DNA from: Pseudoxanthomonas kaohsiungensis | GTDB lineage: Bacteria > Pseudomonadota > Gammaproteobacteria > Xanthomonadales > Xanthomonadaceae | Assembly (NCBI RefSeq): GCF_010211765.1 | Contig: NZ_PDWO01000016.1 | Span: forward strand, 1 to 64,000 | Direction of reading: 5' to 3' | Length of the DNA: 64,000 nucleotides | Shown here: piece by piece, positions 40,213 through 49,468 of the stretch | How positions within the stretch are numbered: position 1 is the first letter of the stretch | How the letters are laid out: each line of letters begins with the position of its first letter | Made by a program: the position numbers and the translations under genes | The notes under the pieces: generated by a model | Seen by the model: only the letters and a program-made list of their open reading frames with translations | The model's database searches: none | Told to the model about the DNA's origin: nothing

Positions 40213-41001
40213 ATGCGCCACGCTCGCGTTTTAACCCTTGCCGGACTGGCCGTCGCGGTCACCGCCGTCGCCGCCTATGCCGCCCAGACCACGGTGGTGC
40301 CGGTGCCGGACAACGCGCCCGTGCAGACCGCACCGCTGGAAGTGGACCTGAGCAAGACCCACTGGGGCGACGCCGAAGCCGGCGCCGGCAAGGCCGCCGC
40401 CTGCGCCGCCTGCCATGGCGCCGACGGCAACCCGGTCGACCCGATGTACCCGCGCATCGCCGGCCAGAGCGAGCGCTACATCGCCAAGCAGCTGGCCCTG
40501 TTCGCCAGCGGCGAGCGCCACAGCGGCCTGGCCGCGGTGATGGCCCCGTTCGCCCAGGCGCTGAGCCCGCAGGACATGCGCGACGTGGGTGCGTTCTTCG
40601 CCCAGCAGAAGGCCGGCGCCGGCGTGGCCGACGACACCGAGGTGGCCGATGGCCCCTACGCGGGCCTGAAGTACTACGAGATCGGCCAGCAGCTGTTCCG
40701 CGCCGGCGACGCCGAACGCGGCATCCCGGCCTGCGCGTCCTGCCACGGCCCCACCGGCGCCGGCAACCCGGGCCCGCCGTACCCGCACATCGGCGGGCAG
40801 ATGGCCGAGTACTCGGCCCGGCGCCTGCAGGAATACCGCGCCGGCACCACCAGCGAGAAGGACGCGGCCTCGTTCCACATCATGGCCAAGGTCGCCAACA
40901 AGCTGACGGACCAGGAAATCGGCGCGCTGGCCAGCTACCTGCAGGGCCTGCACGACCATGCCGACGATGCCGAGGTCGCCGCGGCCGAACCGCGCTCCTG
41001 A
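40213..41001 (+). CDS. Dihaem cytochrome c4
   Basis: A 262-residue periplasmic dihaem protein with a signal sequence (1-23, cleaved near YAAQ), two CxxCH sites (CAACHGADGNP at about 64 and CASCHGPTGAGNP at about 174), and the c4-like half-repeats GQSERYIAKQLALFASGERH and GGQMAEYSARRLQEYRAG. It shuttles electrons between a cytochrome bc1 complex and a terminal oxidase. A terminator follows. Confidence 0.94.
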   Translation: MRHARVLTLAGLAVAVTAVAAYAAQTTVVPVPDNAPVQTAPLEVDLSKTHWGDAEAGAGKAAACAACHGADGNPVDPMYPRIAGQSERYIAKQLALFASGERHSGLAAVMAPFAQALSPQDMRDVGAFFAQQKAGAGVADDTEVADGPYAGLKYYEIGQQLFRAGDAERGIPACASCHGPTGAGNPGPPYPHIGGQMAEYSARRLQEYRAGTTSEKDAASFHIMAKVANKLTDQEIGALASYLQGLHDHADDAEVAAAEPRS

Positions 41002-41053
41002 ACTTCGGCGCGCCGGCGCGGTCTGACCACCGTAGTCCCTCTCTCTTGAACTT

Positions 41054-41082
41054 GCGCCGGCCCCATGGCCGGCGTCTTTTTT
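41054..41082 (+). terminator. Rho-independent terminator after cytochrome c4
   Basis: CGCCGGCC-CCAT-GGCCGGCG at 41055-41074 followed by TCTTTTTTCC. A perfect 8-base GC stem with a T-run, about 53 bases past the stop. Confidence 0.9.
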
Positions 41083-41122
41083 CCGCCGGGCGCCACCGCC
41101 CGGACCACGCCGGAGACCCCCG

Positions 41123-41770
41123 ATGAAGGCAGTGCTGACCGGACTTCTGCTCGCCGCCCTGGCCTGGCTTCCGGCCGCCGCCGCCGCGCCGGCCGGGTCG
41201 GCGCCGCAGGCCGGCCACGACTACATCGAGCTCCCCGCGGCCCGGTCCTGGGCGGCCAGGCCCGGGCGGATCGAGGTCGCCGAGGTGTTCGGCTATTCCT
41301 GCCCGCACTGCGCCCACCTGGAGCCGCTGCTGGCCGAATGGAAGGCGAAGCTGCCGCGCGACGTCGACTTCGTGGCCGTGCCCGCCGCCTTCGGCGGCCC
41401 CTGGGACACCTGGGCCCGCGCCTACTTCGCCGCTTCCAGCCTGGGCCTGATGCCCCGCGCCCACAAGGCGACCTTCGACGCCGTGCACCGGTCCGGCTCC
41501 CTGCCGCGCAACCCCAGCGCGACGGAACTGGCCGCCTTCTTCGCGGGGTATGGTGTCGATGCGGCGAGCTTCCAGGCCGCGATGGCCGATCCCAAGGTCG
41601 ACGCGCAGGTGCGGCAGGCCGCGGCGCTGGCGCAGGCCTGGGAGCTGGAAGGCACGCCCGCCCTGGTGGTGGCCGGCCGTTACCGGGTGCTCGGCCATGA
41701 TTTCGAGGACATGCTGCGCATCGCCGACTGGCTGATCGCGCGCGAGCGCCAGGCCGGGCGCAAGCCGTGA
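41123..41770 (+). CDS. DsbA-family thiol:disulfide interchange protein (first of two)
   Basis: A 215-residue periplasmic oxidoreductase with signal peptide (1-21) and active site SCPHC (in EVFGYSCPHCAHLE), then the cis-Pro ELEGTPALVVAGRYRV. It introduces disulfides. The cysteine spacing and fold follow DsbA. GGAGAC precedes ATG 41123. The second DsbA follows 75 bases later on the same strand, so they are paralogues in one unit. Confidence 0.93.
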   Translation: MKAVLTGLLLAALAWLPAAAAAPAGSAPQAGHDYIELPAARSWAARPGRIEVAEVFGYSCPHCAHLEPLLAEWKAKLPRDVDFVAVPAAFGGPWDTWARAYFAASSLGLMPRAHKATFDAVHRSGSLPRNPSATELAAFFAGYGVDAASFQAAMADPKVDAQVRQAAALAQAWELEGTPALVVAGRYRVLGHDFEDMLRIADWLIARERQAGRKP

Positions 41771-41845
41771 CCGCCGGGTTGCCGGCCCCGACCGCGCATT
41801 GACGCCCCGTACCCCATCCTTTCCGTACCCAGGAGACCACCCGCC

Positions 41846-42649
41846 ATGACCAAGCGCCACCTGCTCAGCCTGTCCCTGCCGCTGCTGCTGGCCCTGACCG
41901 CCTGCTCCGGGCCGGAGGCCCCCGCCCCGGCGGCCACGCCGGCACCGGCCGCGCCCGCCGAAACCGCTGCTCCGTCCGCCCCCGCCACGCAGCCGGGCGA
42001 AGCCGCGGCCACGGCCGCCGAACCCGCCCAGGCGGCCGCGCCGGCGCCGGCACCGAGCGCGCCCACCGGCCCGGCCCCGGTCGCCGGCGTGGACTACATC
42101 GAGATCGCCAACGGACAGGCCTTCCAGCCGGCGGCCGGCAAGATCGAAGTCGCCGAAGTGTTCGGCTACACCTGCCCGCACTGCGCCCAGTTCGAGCCCG
42201 AGTTCCAGGCATGGAAGCAGCGCCAGGCCGCCGACGTGGCGGTGGTCCAGGTGCCGGCGGCGTTCGGCGGCTACTGGCTGCCGTACGCGCGCGCGTTCTA
42301 CGCCGCCGAGGCGCTGGGCGTGCTGCCGCAGAGCCACGACGCCATGTTCAACGCGATCCACGTGCAGCGCAGCCTGCCGGTCAACAACAACGTCACCGCC
42401 GAGCAGATCGCGCCGTTCTACGCCCAGTACGGGGTGGACGCCAAGCGCTTCGCCGATACCTTCAACAGCTTCGGCGTGGACGCCAAGATCAACCGGGCCA
42501 AGCAGTTCGCGGTGAAGACCCGGATCGAGGGCACGCCGGCGATCGTGGTCAACGGCAAGTACACCGTGCCGGTGGACCAGCAGGGCTTCGGCAAGATGCT
42601 CAACACCGTTGACTGGCTGGTCGCCAAGGAGCGCGGCGGCGCGAACTGA
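41846..42649 (+). CDS. Lipoprotein DsbA-family thiol:disulfide interchange protein
   Basis: A 267-residue protein with a lipobox LTAC (cysteine about residue 20), a 50-residue Ala/Pro-rich tether, then a DsbA domain with active site TCPHC (YTCPHCAQFE) and cis-Pro RIEGTPAIVVNGKYTV. Anchored in a membrane, it probably has a different partner than the soluble DsbA upstream. ATG 41846 after AGGAGA. Confidence 0.93.
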   Translation: MTKRHLLSLSLPLLLALTACSGPEAPAPAATPAPAAPAETAAPSAPATQPGEAAATAAEPAQAAAPAPAPSAPTGPAPVAGVDYIEIANGQAFQPAAGKIEVAEVFGYTCPHCAQFEPEFQAWKQRQAADVAVVQVPAAFGGYWLPYARAFYAAEALGVLPQSHDAMFNAIHVQRSLPVNNNVTAEQIAPFYAQYGVDAKRFADTFNSFGVDAKINRAKQFAVKTRIEGTPAIVVNGKYTVPVDQQGFGKMLNTVDWLVAKERGGAN

Positions 42650-42668
42650 CGCGCCGTCGCACGCTCCG

Positions 42669-43487
42669 ATGGGCTCCCCCGCGCCCTCGACCGGCACAGC
42701 CAGGCCACCGGAGGTCGCCGACGCGACCTCCGGCGCGCGCCGGCTGCGCCTGCTCAGCGCCAACATCCAGGCCGGCTCGAGCACGCGCCGCTACAGCGAT
42801 TACGTGACCCGCAGCTGGTCGCATGCGCTGCCGGCCGGCAAGCGCACCAGCCTGGACGCGATCGCGCAGCTGGCCAGCGGCCACGACATCGTCGGCCTGC
42901 AGGAAAGCGACCCGGGCAGCCTGCGCTCGGGGTTCACCAACCAGACCCATTACCTGGCCCAGCGCGCCGGCTTCCATTACTGGACCCACCAGCCCAACCG
43001 CAGCGTCGGCGGCGTGGCCTCCAGCGCCAACGGCCTGCTCAGCAAGCTCGAGCCGGTCCGGACCAGCGACCATTCCCTGCCCGGCCGGATCAAGGGCCGC
43101 GGCGTGCTGCTGGCCCACTTCGGCGACGACCGCCCGGGCCTGACGGTGGCCGTCGCGCACCTGTCGCTGGGCGCGAAGTCGCGGCTGGCGCAGCTGTCCT
43201 TCATCGCCGAAGTGCTGCAGGACCATCCCAACGCGGTGCTGATGGGCGACTTCAACTGCCTGCCCGACCAGCCGGAGATGGAGGTGCTCTACCGCAACAC
43301 CACCCTGCGTCCGCCCGAATGCGTGGTGCCGACCTTCCCGAGCTGGAAGCCGCAGCGGGCGATCGACCACATCCTGGTCAGCGGCGACCTCAAGTGCCTC
43401 GGCTCGCAGGCCTTCCCCGCCGCGTTCTCCGACCACCTGGCGCTGGCGATGGAGATCGAGGTGCCGGAGGACGCGCTGCGCACCTGA
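42669..43487 (+). CDS. Endonuclease/exonuclease/phosphatase family protein
   Basis: A 272-residue EEP-fold hydrolase with the metal and catalytic residues: SANIQAG (Asn), GLQESD (Glu), VAHLSLG (His), LMGDFNCLPD (Asp, Asn) and the late IDHILVSGD and FSDHLALAM. No signal peptide. The substrate (nucleic acid or phospho-lipid/inositol) is not identifiable. It begins 19 bases after the second DsbA. Confidence 0.9.
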   Translation: MGSPAPSTGTARPPEVADATSGARRLRLLSANIQAGSSTRRYSDYVTRSWSHALPAGKRTSLDAIAQLASGHDIVGLQESDPGSLRSGFTNQTHYLAQRAGFHYWTHQPNRSVGGVASSANGLLSKLEPVRTSDHSLPGRIKGRGVLLAHFGDDRPGLTVAVAHLSLGAKSRLAQLSFIAEVLQDHPNAVLMGDFNCLPDQPEMEVLYRNTTLRPPECVVPTFPSWKPQRAIDHILVSGDLKCLGSQAFPAAFSDHLALAMEIEVPEDALRT

Positions 43488-43688
43488 GCCGCTTGTTCGG
43501 CCCACGTCCTGGGCGTAAGACGACCCCGGGTTACCCGGATCCGGATAGACCGCCTTCTCCGCGATCAGGCACGGCCGTTGCAGCGGCGGTGGATCTTCGC
43601 CCCGGCCTTGGCCGTCCAGCGTCTTCGAGCAGGCCGGAGATCACCGGCCCGCGCCAGTGCAATGGCCAGCGCGTGGCACCCTTGCGGC

Positions 43689-44465
43689 TCAGAAGCCGTA
43701 GCGCAGGAACCCGCCGTCCACCGCGATGCATTCGCCGGTGACGTAGCTGGCCGCCGGCAGGCACAGGAAGGCGACCGCCGAAGCGACCTCTTCCGGCTCG
43801 CCGATCCGGCGCATCGGCGTGCGCCCGATCACTTCCTCGTAGTAATCCGGATCCGACAGCGGCCCGGAGGTCCGCCGCGTGCGGATGTACCACGGCGCCA
43901 CCGCGTTGACCCGGATGCCGTCCTCGGCCCATTCGGCGGCGAGGTTGCGCGTCATCTGGTGCAGGGCCGCCTTGCTCATGCCGTAGACCACGCCGCTGCG
44001 CACGTGGGTGATGCCGGAAACGCTGCCGACGTTGACGATACTCGACGCGGCATGCCGGGCCAGCAGCGGGTGCGCGTAGCGCGACAGCTCGAAGGCGGCG
44101 AACAGGTTGGTCTCGAAGATCCCGCGCCACTCGTCCTCGGTGTAGTCCACCGCGGCCTTGGTGACGTTGCCGCCGGCGTTGTTGACCAGGACGTGCAGGC
44201 CCTCGCCCTGGTCCTCGACCCAGTCCAGGATCGCCTGGCGGTCGGCGTCGTCGGCCACGTCGGCGGCCATCGCCAGGATGTCCTGCGCCGGGTGGCGGTC
44301 GGCGAGCTCGTCGCGCGCCTCCTGCAGCGGATCCTCCTCGCGCGCCACCAGCAGCAGGTGCGCACCCAGTGCCGCGAGTTCGCGCGCGATCGCCAGGCCG
44401 ATGCCGGCGCTGGCGCCGGTCACCAGCGCCAGTTGCCCGTCCAGCCGCCACCGGTTCGTCGTCAT
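43689..44465 (-). CDS. Short-chain dehydrogenase/reductase, tropinone-reductase-like
   Basis: A 258-residue classical SDR with cofactor loop [19 protein letters not shown], the catalytic Ser in [13 protein letters not shown] (Tyr/Lys) and the late [10 protein letters not shown]. Asp/Arg pattern near AREEDP suggests NADPH. Its substrate is unknown. ATG 44465 starts [10 protein letters not shown], which resembles plant tropinone-reductase-like proteins. Confidence 0.9.
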   Translation of the reverse strand: MTTNRWRLDGQLALVTGASAGIGLAIARELAALGAHLLLVAREEDPLQEARDELADRHPAQDILAMAADVADDADRQAILDWVEDQGEGLHVLVNNAGGNVTKAAVDYTEDEWRGIFETNLFAAFELSRYAHPLLARHAASSIVNVGSVSGITHVRSGVVYGMSKAALHQMTRNLAAEWAEDGIRVNAVAPWYIRTRRTSGPLSDPDYYEEVIGRTPMRRIGEPEEVASAVAFLCLPAASYVTGECIAVDGGFLRYGF

Positions 44466-44504
44466 GGGCGTAGGATAGCGCCGGCCTTCCTCCGGAGCGC
44501 GCCG

Positions 44505-44753
44505 ATGTCCGATAACGTCCATCCGTTCCCGTTCCGCCCGGCGCTGTGCGCGATCGCGCTGGTCGCCGCGCTCGCCGCCTGCCGCCGGGAACCGCCCCCG
44601 ACCGAACGGCCGCCCGAACCGCAGGCACAGGCGCACACCGGATTGCGTGATGCGATCCAGGCGCCGCAGGACAAGGCGCACGGCGTGGAGAAGACCGTGC
44701 AGGACGCGGCCGACCGCCAGCAGGCGGAGATCGACGCGGCCGAAGGCGGCTGA
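44505..44753 (+). CDS. Small lipoprotein
   Basis: An 82-residue lipoprotein with lipobox LAACR (Cys at about 26), a Pro/Glu-rich stretch and a helical Gln/Asp/Ala-rich tail ([24 protein letters not shown]). No known function. It is divergent from the SDR, 39 bases away. Confidence 0.75.
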   Translation: MSDNVHPFPFRPALCAIALVAALAACRREPPPTERPPEPQAQAHTGLRDAIQAPQDKAHGVEKTVQDAADRQQAEIDAAEGG

Positions 44754-44781
44754 GCCGCGCCATCGACGACGCGAGCGCCCC

Positions 44782-44853
44782 GTAGAGCCGGCCCTGGCCG
44801 GCTGCTTCCGCCCGCCATCGACATGCAAGGCCGCGGGGCAAGCCCCGCTCTAC
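44782..44853. repeat. Second-family REP inverted pair
   Basis: GTAGAGCCGGCCCTGGCCGGCTGC at 44782-44805 and GCGGGGCAAGCCCCGCTCTAC (44832-44853) are inverted relatives of the REPs at 26764-26833. They sit between the lipoprotein and sppA ends, which converge. Confidence 0.8.
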
Positions 44854-44878
44854 GCGGGGCCGCGCCCGCGCGGGCGCA

Positions 44879-46783
44879 TCACCACCCGCAGAAGCAATAG
44901 GCCAGCGACTTCACCGGCGTGCCGTTGCGGTCCTTGAGTGCGTTCTCGACGAAGCGCAGCTGCGCCTCCGCCTCGGGCATGGCCTGCGCCAGCGCCGCGC
45001 GTGCCAGGCCCGAATCCTGCAGCAGCGCCGCGCCGACCCGGCTGCCGGCGAAACCGGCCAGGAACTGCGCGAACGGGGTGGCCGGCTTGTCGATGTAGGT
45101 CACGCGGAACTTGCCCTTCTCGCCCAGCTTGGCGCGCGTGGCCGCATCGGCGACCGCATCGCCCAGGTCGCCGAGCTCGTCCACCAGGCCGCGCTCCTTG
45201 GCCTGCGCACCGCTCCACACGCGGCCACGGGCGACCGCGTCGACTTCTTCCACCGGCTTGCCGCGCGCGGCGGCGACCTTGCCGGTGAAATCGGCGTAGC
45301 CCTTGTCGATCACCGCCTGGATCACGCGACCCACCTCCGGATCCATCGGCCGGGTGACGTCGAACGCACCGGCGAAGCGGGTGGTGCTCACGCCGTCGGT
45401 GTGCACGCCGATCTTGTCCAGGGTGCGGGTGAAGTTCGGGATCAGGCCGAAGATGCCGATCGAGCCGGTGATCGTCGACGGATCGGCGTAGATCCGGTCG
45501 GCGTTCATGCTGATCCAGTAGCCGCCCGAGGCGGCCAGGTCGCCCATCGACACCACCACCGGCTTGCCGGCGGCCTTGAGCTGCTCGACCTCGCGGCGGA
45601 TCTGCTCGGAGGCGAACACCTCGCCGCCGGGCGAATCCACGCGCAGCACCACCGCCTTGACGTGCTCGTCGTCGCGCGCCTGGCGCAGCAGCGCCGCGGT
45701 GGACTCGCCGCCGATCCGCCCGGCCGGCTGGTCGCCGCCGCTGATCTCGCCCTCGGCCACCACCACGGCCACCTGCGGGCGGCGGTCGACCGGCGAGCGC
45801 TTGCTGTCCAGCTGCACCAGGTAGGCATCCAGGTCGACGCTGCGGAAGCCGCGCTCGTCGTCCTCGTCGGCCACGCCACGCTCGGCCAGCAGTTGCTCCA
45901 CTTCCTCGCGGGTCTTGAGCCCGTCGACCAGCTTCATCGACTGCGCATGCTTGGCGATGTCGCCACCGGCGGCCTCGATGCCTTCGGGCAACGCGTCGAT
46001 CTGCGCGGCCAGCTGCGCCGGGTCGAGCTTGCGCGCCGCGCCGACGTCGGCCAGGTAGCGCTGCCACACGTCGTTCATCCAGTACAGGTCGGCTTCCTTG
46101 GCTTCCGGCGAGGCCGCATCGAGGATGTAGGGTTCGGCGGCGGACTTGAACTCGCCGACCCGGAACAGGTGCACGTCCACGCCGAGCTTGTCCTGCAGGC
46201 CGGTGCGGAAATACTGGCGGTAGCGCCCCAGCCCTTCCAGGAGCAGGCCGCCCATCGGGTCGAGGTAGATCTCGTCGGCCTGCGCGGCCAGCAGGTACTG
46301 GCCCTGGCCGATGTTCTCGCCGAACGCCACCACCTGCTTGCCGGAGGCGCGCAGTTCGCCCAGCGCCTGGGCCACCTCGCGCATCGAGGCCATGCCCGAG
46401 GGTTGCAGCTTGTCCAGCTGCAGCAGCACGCGCTCGATGTGCTTGTCGTCCCTGGCCTCCTCGATCGCCCGCAGCAGGTCGCGCAGCTGGATCTCCTCGG
46501 CCGACCGGTCGCCCAGCGCGCGCGCCAGCGCGCGGGTCACCGGGTCGGCGGTGAACTGCTCCACCAGCCGGCCTTCCGGCGCGATCACCAGGGTCGTGCG
46601 CTCCTGCAGCGGCTGCACGCCGCTGCCCTTGCCCAGCGCGGCGATGAACAGGATCAGGACCAGGAACAGCAGTCCGAAGAACAGCAGGTTGAGGATCAGC
46701 CGGCGCGTGAAGTTCATCACGTCCCACAGGCCGACGAAGAAGCGACCGACGGGATTGGGGCGCGGCAGGGGGGGCGGGTTCAT
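44879..46783 (-). CDS. sppA: Signal peptide peptidase SppA, 67K type
   Basis: A 634-residue membrane protease with an N-terminal transmembrane helix at about 30-52 and two SppA/ClpP-like repeats. The catalytic Lys is in GEFKSAAEPY (about 210) and the Ser in DLAASGGYWIS (about 410). VLRVDSPGGEVF is conserved. It degrades cleaved signal peptides. Length fits the Gram-negative long form. Start ATG 46783. Confidence 0.95.
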   Translation of the reverse strand: MNPPPLPRPNPVGRFFVGLWDVMNFTRRLILNLLFFGLLFLVLILFIAALGKGSGVQPLQERTTLVIAPEGRLVEQFTADPVTRALARALGDRSAEEIQLRDLLRAIEEARDDKHIERVLLQLDKLQPSGMASMREVAQALGELRASGKQVVAFGENIGQGQYLLAAQADEIYLDPMGGLLLEGLGRYRQYFRTGLQDKLGVDVHLFRVGEFKSAAEPYILDAASPEAKEADLYWMNDVWQRYLADVGAARKLDPAQLAAQIDALPEGIEAAGGDIAKHAQSMKLVDGLKTREEVEQLLAERGVADEDDERGFRSVDLDAYLVQLDSKRSPVDRRPQVAVVVAEGEISGGDQPAGRIGGESTAALLRQARDDEHVKAVVLRVDSPGGEVFASEQIRREVEQLKAAGKPVVVSMGDLAASGGYWISMNADRIYADPSTITGSIGIFGLIPNFTRTLDKIGVHTDGVSTTRFAGAFDVTRPMDPEVGRVIQAVIDKGYADFTGKVAAARGKPVEEVDAVARGRVWSGAQAKERGLVDELGDLGDAVADAATRAKLGEKGKFRVTYIDKPATPFAQFLAGFAGSRVGAALLQDSGLARAALAQAMPEAEAQLRFVENALKDRNGTPVKSLAYCFCGW

Positions 46784-46849
46784 CGGACAACGGCTCCGGC
46801 AGGCGGGATGCGGGTTACGACTGCAGGATAGCCCGTGCGCCAGGGCCTT

Positions 46850-48238
46850 TCATGCGCCTGAAGTCAGGGTGCCGCCGGGGGCGGCCACCGGCAGCGGCAA
46901 ACGGTTCAGGCGCCAGGACAGGCGCCAGCCCATCAACACCGCCGCCGCCGACAGGCCGACGATCAGGCCGGCCCACATGCCCTGCGGCCCCCAGCCCAGC
47001 CCCAGGCCGAGTCCGGCGCCCAGCGGCATGCCCAACCCCCAGTACGCGGCCATCGCCAGGAACATCGGCACCCGGGTGTCGCGCAGACCACGCAGCGAGC
47101 CGGCCGACATCACCTGGATGCCATCCGGGAACTGGAACGCGGCCGCGTACAGCAGCAGGGTCGAGGCCAGCGCGGCCACCGCCACGTCGCGGGTATAGAC
47201 GGCGACGATCGCGTCGTGCCCCAGCAGCAGCACGACCGCCGAGCACAGCTGGGTCGCCAGCACGATCGCGTAGCCGGCGCGCGCGGCCCGGCGCACGCCC
47301 GCCGGGTCGCCGGCGCCCAGCGCGTGGCCGACCCGCACCGTGGTCGCCTCGGCCAGGCCCATCGGGACCATGAAGCACAGTGCCGAGACGTTGATGGCGA
47401 TCTGGTGCGCGGCCGCCGGCACTTCGCCGAGCCGGGCGATCAGCAGCGCCGTGGCGATGAACAGCCCGCCCTCCATCAGCACCGTCACCCCGATCGGCAG
47501 GCCGGTGGCGAGCAGGCTGGCGATCACGCGCCAGCGCGGCCATTCCAGGTGCGCGAACAGGCCCAGCGGCGCGAACCGGGCCGACCGCCACAGGTACAGC
47601 GCGAAACCCAGCGCCTGCAGCCACATCACCGTGGCCGAGGCCGCGCCCAGGCCGGCGGCGCCCATTTCCGGCAGCGGGCCGACGCCGAAGGTCAGCACGT
47701 AGCCCAGCGGCGCCAGCACCGCCAGGCCGCCGAAGCCCAGCAGCATCGTCGGCAGGGTCCAGTGCAGGCCTTCGCTGAGGTAGCGCATGCAGAAGAACAG
47801 GGTCAGCGCCGGCACGCCCCAGCGCACCGCATGGGAGAAGGCGGTCGCGCCGGGAATGATGTCCGTCGCGATGCCGAACGCGCCCAGCGCCAGCGGCACC
47901 GCGCTGAGGAAGGCGAACATCAGCAGGCCCAGGCCCAACCCCAGCCACAGCGCCTGCCGGAACAGCGGCGCGATCTCGTGGCGGCGGCCGGCGCCATCGA
48001 GCTGCGACACGGAGGCGGTCAGCGCGATGAGCGTGCCGATCGGCACCATCATCGGCAGCCACAGCAACGCGGTGCCGACCGTGACCGAGGCCAGCGTGCG
48101 CGTGCCGTGGTGGCCGGCGATGACGTTGTCGACGAAGTTGATCAGGCCGGTCGACACGTGGCCCAGCACCAGCGGCAGGGCAAGCGTGGCGGTGGCGCGC
48201 AGTTCGCGGCCGAAGCGCGGCGCGGATTCGGAAGGCAT
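46850..48238 (-). CDS. MATE family efflux transporter
   Basis: A 462-residue protein with about 12 transmembrane helices. The conserved MATE regions are visible: ALPLVLGHVSTGLINFVDNVIAG, LPIGVTVLMEGGLF, and MPMGLAEATTVRVGHALGAGD. It is NorM/MdtK-like (Na+ or H+ driven drug/metabolite efflux). ATG 48238. No regulator adjoins it. Confidence 0.92.
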   Translation of the reverse strand: MPSESAPRFGRELRATATLALPLVLGHVSTGLINFVDNVIAGHHGTRTLASVTVGTALLWLPMMVPIGTLIALTASVSQLDGAGRRHEIAPLFRQALWLGLGLGLLMFAFLSAVPLALGAFGIATDIIPGATAFSHAVRWGVPALTLFFCMRYLSEGLHWTLPTMLLGFGGLAVLAPLGYVLTFGVGPLPEMGAAGLGAASATVMWLQALGFALYLWRSARFAPLGLFAHLEWPRWRVIASLLATGLPIGVTVLMEGGLFIATALLIARLGEVPAAAHQIAINVSALCFMVPMGLAEATTVRVGHALGAGDPAGVRRAARAGYAIVLATQLCSAVVLLLGHDAIVAVYTRDVAVAALASTLLLYAAAFQFPDGIQVMSAGSLRGLRDTRVPMFLAMAAYWGLGMPLGAGLGLGLGWGPQGMWAGLIVGLSAAAVLMGWRLSWRLNRLPLPVAAPGGTLTSGA

Positions 48239-48343
48239 GCAAGGACACTTGGCGCGGGCTGCGGCCGTGCGGTCGGGCACTGGCACCGGGCTCCTGCGGC
48301 CCGCTATCTTAGCCTTGCCCCGGGGAAGCGACGAACACACGCC

Positions 48344-49456
48344 ATGAGCGACAGCCCTCCTGCCGCCTGCGAGAACTGCGCCCAGCCATTGCAGGGCCGG
48401 TTCTGCCACGCCTGCGGCCAGGCCGCGCACAGCCCGGTACGCAGCTTCGCTCACGCGGTCGAAGAGGTATTCGAGTCCTTCTGGCACCTGGACGGGCGCA
48501 TCTTCCGCACCCTGCGCCGACTGCTGGCGCCCGGCGCGTTGGCCGCCGACTTCCTGGCCGGGCACCGGGCGCCCTACGTGGCGCCGATGCGCCTGTTCGT
48601 GATCCTGTGCGTGCTGACCTTCTTCGTCGGCAAGCTGGTGGATTTCGGCGATTCGTCGGCCCTGCCGCCGGTACAGGTGAATGGATCGGGCAACAGCGAC
48701 TTCGCCCGGGCCCAATCGGTGGCCGAGGTCGAGCAGATCCGCGACAAGGCCATCGCCGATATGGAACAGGCGCGCGAAAGCATGCCGGCGATCGCCGCGC
48801 CGGCGCGGCACGGCTTCGACCGGGGAATCGCCCAGATCCGCCGCCAGGCCGACCGGCGCATCGTCGAACTCGGCGGCACGCCTCGTGCCCCTGCGCCCGG
48901 AACCGATGCGGAGGCCGATGCCGAGCCTGCGAATCCCGATGCGATCGCCATCTCCACCGGCACGACCGCCGACGGGTGGCTGGAGCGGCAGGGCCAACGC
49001 ATGCTGCAGAACCTGCCGCGCATCGAGAAGGACCCGTCGCTGTTCAAGTACGCCTTCATGGGCAGCGTGCCCACCGCGCTGTTCGTGCTGGTGCCGCTGT
49101 TCGCGCTGCTGCTGAAACTGTTCTACCTCGATTCCGGCCGCCTGTACCTGGAGCACCTGGTAGTGGCGTTCTACAGCCACGCGTTCCTGTGCCTGGCGTT
49201 GCTGGCCCAGTTCGCGCTGCTGGCGCTGGACCACTGGATCACGCCGCACCTGGCCTTCTTCGGCGCGATATCCGGGCTGGCAGCAGCCCTGCTGTGGCTG
49301 TGGATGCCGACCTACCTGCTGCTGATGCAGAAGCGCGTCTACGGCCAGGGCTGGACCCTGACTTCGCTCAAGTTCGTGCTGATCGGCGGCATCTATTCGT
49401 TCACGCTGATGCTTACCGTGATGGCGTTGATCGTGGTCAGCCTCGCCCGCGCCTGA
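48344..49456 (+). CDS. DUF3667 membrane protein with N-terminal zinc ribbon
   Basis: A 370-residue protein with a CxxC-x(9)-CxxC zinc-binding N-terminus (CENCAQPLQGRFCHACGQAAH), then the DUF3667 segment FWHLDGRIFRTLRRLLAPG, a membrane segment, an Ala/Arg-rich soluble insert (about 110-215) and four C-terminal helices (about 237-365). Function is unknown. Confidence 0.85.
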   Translation: MSDSPPAACENCAQPLQGRFCHACGQAAHSPVRSFAHAVEEVFESFWHLDGRIFRTLRRLLAPGALAADFLAGHRAPYVAPMRLFVILCVLTFFVGKLVDFGDSSALPPVQVNGSGNSDFARAQSVAEVEQIRDKAIADMEQARESMPAIAAPARHGFDRGIAQIRRQADRRIVELGGTPRAPAPGTDAEADAEPANPDAIAISTGTTADGWLERQGQRMLQNLPRIEKDPSLFKYAFMGSVPTALFVLVPLFALLLKLFYLDSGRLYLEHLVVAFYSHAFLCLALLAQFALLALDHWITPHLAFFGAISGLAAALLWLWMPTYLLLMQKRVYGQGWTLTSLKFVLIGGIYSFTLMLTVMALIVVSLARA

Positions 49457-49468
49457 GCGGTTGCATCG